64,000 nucleotides of DNA from Neisseriaceae bacterium (GTDB lineage: Bacteria > Pseudomonadota > Gammaproteobacteria > Burkholderiales > Neisseriaceae): the NCBI GenBank assembly GCA_017934045.1, contig JAGBKK010000027.1:1-64000 (forward strand), read 5' to 3'. Position 1 is the first letter of the stretch. Each line of letters starts with the position of its first letter. Under the pieces are notes generated by a model that was given only the letters and a program-made list of their open reading frames with translations, was not told the origin of the DNA and searched no databases. A program made the translations under genes and the position numbers. Positions 25,133-31,574 of the stretch are shown here, piece after piece.

Positions 25133-26539
25133 ATGAAAACCATTCACACAGATGTTGCGATTATTGGCGGTGGCACGGCTGGAATGAGTGCCTTTCGTGC
25201 TGCTCGCCGTCATACCGACAAAGTATTGCTGATTGAAGACAACCACTTCGGCACCACTTGTGCCAGAGTAGGCTGCATGCCGTCTAAACTGTTGATTTCT
25301 GCGGCAAATGCTCGCCACAACGCACAGCACACTGACTTATTCGGCATTCGTGTACAAGGCGAAGTAAAAACGGACGGTAAAGCGGTTATGCAACGCGTAA
25401 AAGCCGAACGAGACCGCTTTGTGGGCTTTGTGCTTTCCGATGTCAATGATTTTCCAGCAGAGTGCAAATTATTAGGCAAAGCCACATTCCAAGACGAACA
25501 CACACTGATTGTGCAAAACGGAGAAGAGCAAACACAAGTCATTTTTGAACGAGCCGTGATTGCCACAGGTTCTCGCCCTGCAATGGTTGCCGATTGGCTG
25601 AAATTGGGTGATAAACTGATTGTCAATGACGATGTGTTCAACTGGGATACGCTGCCTGAAAGTGTTGCGGTGTTTGGCACTGGGGTGATTGGTTTGGAAT
25701 TAGGTCAAGCACTACACCGCTTGGGCGTGAAAGTGTATCTGTTTGGACAAGGCGGTTTTATCGGCAGCATTACCGACCCTGTGGTATTGAAAAAAGCCCA
25801 AGATATTTTTAATAGTGAATTAGAAATTTATTTCGATACCCAAAACACCATTTCCTTGAATAATCAAGGAAAAGTAGTTATCGAGTTTGAACAAAACGGC
25901 GAAAAACGCCAAATTGAAACCGATTATTTATTAGCGGCAATCGGCAGAACGCCGAACACCGACAATATCGGCTTGGAAAACTTAAATATCGAAAAGAATG
26001 CTCGCGGCGTGCCTGTGGCTGACCCATTAACTATGCAAACTTCATTGCCACATATTTTTATCGCAGGTGATTCATCAGCACAAGTGCCTCTGCTTCACGA
26101 AGCCGCAGACCAAGGCAAAATTGCAGGCGAAAATGCAGGCACATTTCCGAATATCAACAAAGGCTTACGCCGAAGTGGTGTGAATGTGATTTTCAGCGAG
26201 CCACAAATTATGTCGGCAGGCGAGCGTTGGGTAAATTTAAAAGACCGTGCAGACGAAATCGTCATCGGCGAAGTGTCGTTTGATAATCAAGGCAGGTCAA
26301 GGGTTATGGGCATTAACAGCGGACATATGCGAATTTACGCCGACAAACAAACAGGACGATTTTTGGGGGCAGAAATGGTAGGACCTGCTGCCGAACATAT
26401 TGCTCACTTATTGGCGTGGTCGCACCAAATGCAAATGACCATACTACAAATGCTTGATATGCCGTTTTATCACCCCGTGATTGAAGAAGGCGTGCGAACG
26501 GCGTTAAGAGACGCTATGAGCAAGTTTCAGGCAGCCTGA
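25133..26539 (+). CDS. Dihydrolipoyl-dehydrogenase-like FAD disulfide oxidoreductase
   Basis: 468-residue class I pyridine nucleotide-disulfide oxidoreductase. It has the FAD motif DVAIIGGGTAGMSAFRAARR, redox cysteines in TTCARVGCMPSK, NAD(P) motif FGTGVIGLELGQAL, AAIGRTPNTDNIGL, IFIAGDSSAQ and the C-terminal HPVIEEG base region. The active-site spacing is right for the lipoamide dehydrogenase and glutathione reductase family, although CARVGCMPSK differs from the usual CLNxGCIPSK. No dehydrogenase complex genes are nearby. Its position after the peroxiredoxin gene suggests an antioxidant role, but the substrate is unknown. The last residues FQAA and the stop codon are supplied by a DUS. Confidence 0.9.
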   Translation: MKTIHTDVAIIGGGTAGMSAFRAARRHTDKVLLIEDNHFGTTCARVGCMPSKLLISAANARHNAQHTDLFGIRVQGEVKTDGKAVMQRVKAERDRFVGFVLSDVNDFPAECKLLGKATFQDEHTLIVQNGEEQTQVIFERAVIATGSRPAMVADWLKLGDKLIVNDDVFNWDTLPESVAVFGTGVIGLELGQALHRLGVKVYLFGQGGFIGSITDPVVLKKAQDIFNSELEIYFDTQNTISLNNQGKVVIEFEQNGEKRQIETDYLLAAIGRTPNTDNIGLENLNIEKNARGVPVADPLTMQTSLPHIFIAGDSSAQVPLLHEAADQGKIAGENAGTFPNINKGLRRSGVNVIFSEPQIMSAGERWVNLKDRADEIVIGEVSFDNQGRSRVMGINSGHMRIYADKQTGRFLGAEMVGPAAEHIAHLLAWSHQMQMTILQMLDMPFYHPVIEEGVRTALRDAMSKFQAA

Positions 26540-26563
26540 AAAAATAACACACACATTCAAGAC

Positions 26564-26593
26564 AAAGACGGCAATTGAATGCCGTCTTTTTTT
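26564..26593 (+). terminator. Rho-independent terminator
   Basis: Perfect stem AAAGACGGCA / TGCCGTCTTT with a 6-base loop, followed by a T run that runs into a DUS. It ends the oxidoreductase transcript. The left A run could also serve the convergent azurin gene. Confidence 0.9.
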
Positions 26594-26640
26594 CAGGCTG
26601 CCTGAAACAAATAAACTTCCCTTCTGCCCTAAATCATTTT

Positions 26641-27102
26641 TTATTTGACAATCAACTTCCCACGCATTTTGCGTTCATGCCCCAAGAATGAACAGAAAAA
26701 GTCATAGCCCCCCTCTTTGACTTTGGAAACAGCAAAGCGTACCGAAGTGCGTTCGCCACCGCCAACCATTTTGCTGGCAGCCACAATGCGTGTATCACCA
26801 GGTTTTAAGTAATCTTTGCCCACCCCTGCAATCGCACCGTCTAACGCAATGGCTTTGACATCTTTGGCTTTGGCAATCACCACATTGTGTCCCATTGCGG
26901 TTTTGTGCATTTTGGTTACATTGCGAAGATTGATGGTGAAATAAGTACACGATGACGGAATGATAATTTGTTTGACAAAATTACCTTCGCTATCTTTATA
27001 ATCTCGTGTATCTGTTCCCAAGAGATCAAAGGCACACTGATTTGCCATAGCAAGGCTGCCTGAAAACAGTAGCCCCAAAAACAACAATCCCTTTTTCATC
27101 AT
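26641..27102 (-). CDS. Azurin-like blue copper protein (GHxRKM subtype)
   Basis: Periplasmic type 1 copper electron carrier. Residues 1-21 form a signal peptide (ending SLAMAN). Copper ligands are His in TAMGHNVV, Cys in FFCSFLGH, the following His and Met four residues later (GHERKM). The body aligns with the two azurins just upstream. It differs in having FLGHERKMRGK where they have FPGHEMKM, and a more basic sequence. The same variation occurs in the azurin at 58789. It is transcribed separately, since the laz terminator lies upstream. A partial DUS is read in the signal peptide (SGSL). Confidence 0.92.
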   Translation of the reverse strand: MMKKGLLFLGLLFSGSLAMANQCAFDLLGTDTRDYKDSEGNFVKQIIIPSSCTYFTINLRNVTKMHKTAMGHNVVIAKAKDVKAIALDGAIAGVGKDYLKPGDTRIVAASKMVGGGERTSVRFAVSKVKEGGYDFFCSFLGHERKMRGKLIVK

Positions 27103-27153
27103 TTTTTCCTTTCTTTTTAAGAACGCTTATCAATTCAATATATTGATTAAGAC

Positions 27154-27169
27154 AATGAATATTATCATT
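27154..27169 (-). promoter_or_regulatory. AATGA-N6-TCATT inverted repeat upstream of azurin gene
   Basis: AATGATAATATTCATT on the reverse strand is a perfect 5-bp inverted repeat about 55 bases upstream of the azurin start. It loosely resembles a Fur box, but the region is AT-rich and chance is possible. Confidence 0.25.
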
Positions 27170-27178
27170 TTTGACAAT

Positions 27179-27213
27179 AAAAAAACAGGCTACTCTATAA
27201 TAGCCTGATTTTT
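27179..27213 (-). terminator. Terminator of the lipid-modified azurin gene
   Basis: CAGGCTA and TAGCCTG pair around an 8-base loop. A run of A on the left gives a T run on the reverse strand. It lies 23 bases after the laz stop codon. The right side also has five T, so it may work both ways. Confidence 0.8.
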
Positions 27214-27229
27214 ATCAAAAAATGAACCT

Positions 27230-27907
27230 TTATTGAACGGTTAATTTGCCGTGCATTTTCATTTCATGTCCTGGGAAAGAGCAGAAAAAGTCATAACCAC
27301 CTGCTTTAATGGTAGCAACAGGTACTTTCACCGAAGTTTTTTCACCGCCACCCACCATTTTGGAAGCGGCAACCACTTTGGGATCACCTGCTTGCAAATA
27401 GTCGCCTTTTATGCCTGCTTTAACACCGTTAGCGGCAACGGCTTTCACATCGTCCGCTTTGGCAATCACCACATTATGCCCCATTGCGGTTTTAGGCATT
27501 TTGCCAATGTGTTCAAAATTGATGGTGAAATCCGCACAAGTGGCTGCCACCACAATTTCAGGTACAGCGTTACCAGCAGCATCGGCGTAAGTCATTGCGT
27601 CCGTGCCTTTTAAGTCAAAGGAACAGCCTGTGGCAACGGCAGGTGCTGGTGTTTCTGCCGCAGGTGCAGTTTCTTGTGGGGCTGGTTGTTCAGCAGCAGG
27701 GGTTTCTGCCGCAGGTACAGTTTCAGTAGGTGCTGCTTGCTCGGCAGCTGGTGTTTCTGCTGCAGGCGTGCTTTCAGCAGGTGCAGACGGTTCAGCCACA
27801 GGGGTTTCCGTTGCAGGTGCAGCAGGTGCTGGCGGTGTGGTTTGCTCGCTTTGCGAACAGGCAATCAATGTCAATGCTAACAGAGAAGCCAAAACGGTTT
27901 TTTTCAT
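27230..27907 (-). CDS. laz: Lipid-modified azurin (Laz)
   Basis: Outer-membrane-anchored azurin that passes electrons in respiration and protects against peroxide and copper in Neisseria. The signal peptide ends LTLIAC, so Cys17 is lipidated. Residues ~20-93 form an Ala/Pro/Glu/Thr linker made of imperfect repeats of ETPAAEQ and PTETVPAA type, comparable to but longer than the ~39-residue H.8 AAEAP region. The azurin domain follows (CSFDLKGTDAM, TAMGHNVV, FFCSFPGHEMKM) with all four copper ligands. Length 225. The upstream gap holds a short Correia-like copy that may provide its promoter. Confidence 0.94.
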   Translation of the reverse strand: MKKTVLASLLALTLIACSQSEQTTPPAPAAPATETPVAEPSAPAESTPAAETPAAEQAAPTETVPAAETPAAEQPAPQETAPAAETPAPAVATGCSFDLKGTDAMTYADAAGNAVPEIVVAATCADFTINFEHIGKMPKTAMGHNVVIAKADDVKAVAANGVKAGIKGDYLQAGDPKVVAASKMVGGGEKTSVKVPVATIKAGGYDFFCSFPGHEMKMHGKLTVQ

Positions 27908-27960
27908 AAGTTTAATCCTAAAAATAATGAAAAATGACTTGAATAAGCAAATAATGCTGA

Positions 27961-28028
27961 ATAGTCAATTCAAACTTAAATCAAGCAAGGCAAAATAATG
28001 CCGCATAATTTGGGTATGAATTAACTAT
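27961..28028. repeat. Internally deleted Correia-like element, 68 bp
   Basis: Ends ATAGTCAATTCA and TGAATTAACTAT are inverted with one mismatch. The right half, CAAGGCAAAATAATGCCGCA then TATGAATTAACTATA, aligns with CAAGGCGAAGTAACGCCGCA then TATGAATCGACTATA at 20422-20527. It lies 54 bases upstream of laz; on the reverse strand its end gives TTGACT, a possible -35. The rest of the 27908-28217 gap is AT-rich, with no gene seen. Confidence 0.65.
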
Positions 28029-28165
28029 AAATATTCAAGTTTTTTATTTTGAATGATAAATAAATAAATGTCAAATATTTTATCATTATGCTAAATATAA
28101 TTATATAATAATTAAAATTTTACTATATTTTATAAATAGTTAATAAAAAAATATTTTATTTATCA

Positions 28166-28200
28166 AATAAAAATCGGATAAGCAAAATACTTATCCGATT
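28166..28200 (-). terminator. Terminator of the secreted azurin gene
   Basis: AATCGGATAAG and CTTATCCGATT form an 11-bp stem with a 7-base loop. A-rich sequence on the left gives T-rich sequence on the reverse strand. It lies 17 bases past the stop codon. Confidence 0.85.
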
Positions 28201-28217
28201 GTTATTTGCCATTAGAC

Positions 28218-28679
28218 TTATTTAACGGTTAATTTACCGTTCATTTTCATTTCGTGTCCAGGGAAAGAACAGAAGAAGTTATAACCACCTTCTTTAATTT
28301 TTGCCACAGGAACTTTCACGGAAGTTTTTTCACCGCCGCCAACCATTTTGGACGCAGCAACAATTTTGGCATCACCTGCTGGTAAGTAGTCGCCTTTCAC
28401 GCCAGCTTTAACACCAGCGGCAGTAATGGCTTTTACATCACCTGATTTGGCTACAACCACATTGTGTCCCATAGCGGTTTTTGGCATTTTGCCTACATGT
28501 TCCATATTGATGGTGAAGTCTGCACAAGATGCAGGTACAACGATTTCTGGAACGGGTTTGCCCGCAGCGTCAGTGTAGGTCATTGCATCAGTACCTTTCA
28601 GATCGAAAGAACAATCGGCAGCAGCCGCAAATGCACCACTCAAAAACAAAGCGGAAACCAACAATCCTTTTTTCAACAT
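28218..28679 (-). CDS. Azurin (secreted, periplasmic)
   Basis: 153-residue type 1 copper protein with a cleaved signal peptide (SGAFAAAADC). The domain CSFDLKGTDAM...TAMGHNVV...FFCSFPGHEMKMNGKL is nearly identical to that of the lipid-modified azurin next door, but it has no lipobox and no linker. It is therefore the soluble periplasmic counterpart. The ligands His, Cys, His and Met are all present. The start is ATG after AAAGGTAAATAGC. It has its own promoter about 140 bases upstream and its own terminator. Confidence 0.95.
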   Translation of the reverse strand: MLKKGLLVSALFLSGAFAAAADCSFDLKGTDAMTYTDAAGKPVPEIVVPASCADFTINMEHVGKMPKTAMGHNVVVAKSGDVKAITAAGVKAGVKGDYLPAGDAKIVAASKMVGGGEKTSVKVPVAKIKEGGYNFFCSFPGHEMKMNGKLTVK

Positions 28680-28817
28680 TGCTATTTACCTTTCATAAAA
28701 TGAAGTTCAACAAATGTGTGTGCTGTTTGCACAACAGGAGATACAAAACCATTCGCACCTCCACAAGCGTTAAATGCAAACGCCGTGCCACATTGACAAT
28801 ATATGCACACTCCCTTA

Positions 28818-28846
28818 ACTATACATTAAATACCTATTTTTGTAAA
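28818..28846 (-). promoter_or_regulatory. Promoter of the secreted azurin gene
   Basis: On the reverse strand TTTACA and TATAGT are 17 bases apart. The transcript would start near 28811 and have a leader of about 130 bases. Two short stem-loops lie in it, GCGTT/AACGC (28767-28783) and TGTGC/GCACA (28719-28733). The rest of the 28680-28998 gap shows a DUS near 28887 and no gene. Confidence 0.6.
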
Positions 28847-28998
28847 TGTAAATTATTTTCAAATACATTGCAGTGCGAAAAAATTTTTCAGGCAGCCTGA
28901 ACGCTTTTTTTCACCCTACACAACAATTAAATTTGACCTATCGCTTGATATATCTGAAAATAGCGGTTTATTGTTTTTCTCAACACTGATTCGCCGTT

Positions 28999-30459
28999 AT
29001 GTACGACCTATTACTTACACTGTCTTGGCAATCTTTGGCATTGCTGTGTTTCTCCTTGTTTTTAGTGCTGTTTTTTGAATTTATCAATGGTTTTCACGAC
29101 ACTGCTAATGCGGTGGCAACGGTGATTTATACGCAATCGTTATCGCCTTGGCGGGCGGTGGCGATGTCGGGTTTATTTAATTTCTTGGGCGTGGTCAGTG
29201 GTGGTTTAGCGGTGGCGTATGCGATTGTGCATTTGTTGCCTGTGGATATACTCACATCAGGCGACAGTCGCGGTTTGATTGCGATGATTTTTGCCATTTT
29301 AATTGGGGCGATTGTGTGGAATTTAGGCACTTGGTATTTTGGTTTGCCTGCGTCTTCTTCGCATACGCTGATTGGTTCGATTGTGGGTGTGGGCATTATT
29401 CACGCTTATCTCACAGGCACTTCGGTGATTGACGGTATTAACTGGGATAAGGCGATTGATGTGGGCTTATCTTTATTGCTGTCGCCAATTTTGGGTTTTT
29501 TCTTGGCGTTTATTTTATTGTGGTTGGTGCTTAAATATTTGCCGACCAGCAAAGTACACCAAACGCCGCATTTTCGTAGCGATGTCAAAGGCAGAAAACA
29601 CCCGCCGTTTTGGACGCGTGTTTTGTTGATTATTTCATCGGCGTGTGTGAGTTTTGCTCACGGTTCAAATGACGGTCAAAAGGGTATTGGTCTGATGATG
29701 CTGACGCTTATTTGTCTTCTGCCTACGCAATTTTTGATTAACACCCACGCCGATCGTTATCAATTAGAACGCTCTTTGTATGCGTCCCAGCAGTTGGCTT
29801 TATTTGCCGAAGAAAATCAAGCGTGGATTAGCCAACAATTTCCGCCGCATATTGTGGTGAATAATGCCAATCACTGCCAAGTATCGGATATTCAAAAACA
29901 TTTTCAACAATTAAATATCTTGTCTTTCAAAAATCCCGATATTCAATCCTTGAATAATCAACAACGCTGGCAAGTTCGCCGCAGTTTATTGTGTTTGGCA
30001 TCATCAGCCAAACTGTTGGCAGACAACGAACACACCGATCCTGCTCAACAAGAATATTTAAAAAAATTGTATGCCGATTTAAATAGCACCACAGAATATG
30101 CCCCCTTGTGGGTGATTTTTGCCATTGCGTCCGCATTAGGATTAGGCACGATGATAGGCTGGAAGCGAGTGGTAAAAACCGTGGGCGAAGGCATAGGCAA
30201 AGAACACATGACCTACGCACAAGGCGTATGTGCGCAAGTAACCACAGCCGCAGGCATTGCCGTGGCGAATGTGGCAGGTTTGCCCGTTTCCACAACGCAA
30301 ATTTTGTCGTCAGCGGTTGCAGGAGCGGCGGTTGCCAATAAATCTGGCTTAAAAATCAGCACCATTCGCAATATCCTATTGGCATGGCTTTTCACCTTCC
30401 CCGCCGCTATGGTATTAGCAGGAGCGATTTATTATGTGATTGCGTTGATGATTAAATAA
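28999..30459 (+). CDS. pitA: Pit family inorganic phosphate transporter
   Basis: Low-affinity phosphate (metal-phosphate) proton symporter of the inner membrane. The duplicated signature is clear: FINGFHDTANAVATVIY near residue 30 and FAHGSNDGQKGIGLMM near residue 220, with GLPASSSHTLIGSIVGVG and AGLPVSTTQILSSAVAGAA after each. A hydrophilic loop (~250-360) separates the halves. Length 486 is close to E. coli PitA (499). It is transcribed alone, divergent from the azurin gene. No PhoU-like partner is adjacent. Confidence 0.94.
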   Translation: MYDLLLTLSWQSLALLCFSLFLVLFFEFINGFHDTANAVATVIYTQSLSPWRAVAMSGLFNFLGVVSGGLAVAYAIVHLLPVDILTSGDSRGLIAMIFAILIGAIVWNLGTWYFGLPASSSHTLIGSIVGVGIIHAYLTGTSVIDGINWDKAIDVGLSLLLSPILGFFLAFILLWLVLKYLPTSKVHQTPHFRSDVKGRKHPPFWTRVLLIISSACVSFAHGSNDGQKGIGLMMLTLICLLPTQFLINTHADRYQLERSLYASQQLALFAEENQAWISQQFPPHIVVNNANHCQVSDIQKHFQQLNILSFKNPDIQSLNNQQRWQVRRSLLCLASSAKLLADNEHTDPAQQEYLKKLYADLNSTTEYAPLWVIFAIASALGLGTMIGWKRVVKTVGEGIGKEHMTYAQGVCAQVTTAAGIAVANVAGLPVSTTQILSSAVAGAAVANKSGLKISTIRNILLAWLFTFPAAMVLAGAIYYVIALMIK

Positions 30460-30490
30460 TATAATTTTTCAGGTAGCCTGAAAATTATGC

Positions 30491-30551
30491 CGTCATTGCG
30501 AGCCATAGGCGAAGCAATCTCCGAATAAATTGCGTTAAGCAATTTATTCGG
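30491..30551 (+). repeat. Dispersed repeat, GTCATTGCGAG family, copy 3, with 13-bp hairpin
   Basis: CGTCATTGCGAG then GCGAAGCAATCTCC gives the same ends as copies 1, 2 and 4, with a shortened centre. It runs directly into a perfect 13-bp hairpin, CCGAATAAATTGC-GTTAA-GCAATTTATTCGG. It lies between pitA and the Nudix gene. Confidence 0.65.
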
Positions 30552-30581
30552 GTGGCGTAAATCAATACAACGGCAACAAGC

Positions 30582-30606
30582 GTAGGGTGGGCAACTTGTT
30601 GCCCAC
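30582..30606 (+). repeat. REP-like hairpin with GTAG head
   Basis: GTAG, then the 8-bp stem GTGGGCAA-CTTG-TTGCCCAC. Same type as 25004-25027. The short gap upstream of the Nudix gene thus holds two different repeats plus DUS variants. Confidence 0.65.
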
Positions 30607-30665
30607 GCGTTAAAATTCAACCCCATTCAGGCAACCTGAAAAACAAACCTATATAAAGAAAAACA

Positions 30666-31568
30666 ATGACTTACCTTTCAACTGACTTATGCGATGGCGT
30701 TTTTGAAACACTCAAACACCGCCTGACACCTGACTTAAAAGCCTTTATGCCGTTTCGCATTAACGGCGTTTATTTAGGCTTACTCAATCAAACCTTTGTA
30801 AACCGCATTGGGCAGGATATTGAAACCATTGTAACCGATGAAGAATGTTTTATATTGGATAATATGTCGTGGCAAGAAGTCGCCGACACCCTGCAATACA
30901 CAGCACGCCAATGGCACGACAACGGTTTATACAACGGCTGGCGAGATGAAAAATACAGCGTCCAAGACCTTTCAGGCAGCCACCTATTTGCATTAGAACG
31001 CTCCGCCTTTCGTCCTTTGGGCTTATTAAGCCACGCCATTCATCTGAATGCTTGGGTAGAAAAATCAGGCGAGCGATATTACTGGATAGGCAAACGCAGC
31101 AGCACCAAAGCCGTTGCCCCAAACAAATTAGACACCACCGCAGGTGGCGGCATAGCCGCAGGCGAAACCCCGCACACCGCCATGGTACGCGAAAGTTGGG
31201 AAGAAGCAGGCGTGCCGTCATCATTCACCCAAACGCTCACCCAAAACGGGCAAGTATTCAGCCTACGCCCCGTTCATCGTGGTTTGCACCGCGAAATTCT
31301 GTATTTATACGACATTAGGCTGCCTGAAAACTTCACCCCACAAAACAAAGACGGCGAAGTCGCCGAATTTATCTTGATGAACGACAATCAAATCGCCCAA
31401 GCCGTCATCAAGGAACAATTTATGGAAGACTCCGCCTTAACCTTGTTAATCAACATACAAAATAGACACAAAATACCACCCCATCACCCTTTGAACGGTT
31501 TATTGGCACAAATACAAAATCTACCGTTCATGCAAAAAATGTGTGAAAACAAGTTTCAGGCAGCCTGA
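30666..31568 (+). CDS. Nudix hydrolase with DUF4743-type N-terminal domain
   Basis: 300-residue protein. The C-terminal half carries the Nudix box GGIAAGETPHTAMVRESWEE followed by AGV, matching GX5EX7REUXEEXGU. The N-terminal ~110 residues (PFRINGVYLGLLNQ, WHDNGLYNGWRDEKY, FALERSAFRPLGLLSHAIHL) resemble the domain joined to Nudix in thiamine-pyrophosphokinase-related proteins such as yeast YJR142W. Those hydrolyse damaged thiamine diphosphates; that substrate is inference here. A DUS is read as IRLPEN, and another gives the terminal FQAA plus the stop codon. Confidence 0.88.
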   Translation: MTYLSTDLCDGVFETLKHRLTPDLKAFMPFRINGVYLGLLNQTFVNRIGQDIETIVTDEECFILDNMSWQEVADTLQYTARQWHDNGLYNGWRDEKYSVQDLSGSHLFALERSAFRPLGLLSHAIHLNAWVEKSGERYYWIGKRSSTKAVAPNKLDTTAGGGIAAGETPHTAMVRESWEEAGVPSSFTQTLTQNGQVFSLRPVHRGLHREILYLYDIRLPENFTPQNKDGEVAEFILMNDNQIAQAVIKEQFMEDSALTLLINIQNRHKIPPHHPLNGLLAQIQNLPFMQKMCENKFQAA

Positions 31569-31574
31569 AACCAT

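Noticed and set aside
27603..27998. Ala/Gly-rich plus-strand frame opposite laz
   Set aside because: It is the reverse complement of the Laz Ala/Pro/Glu linker repeats, which keep all frames open.
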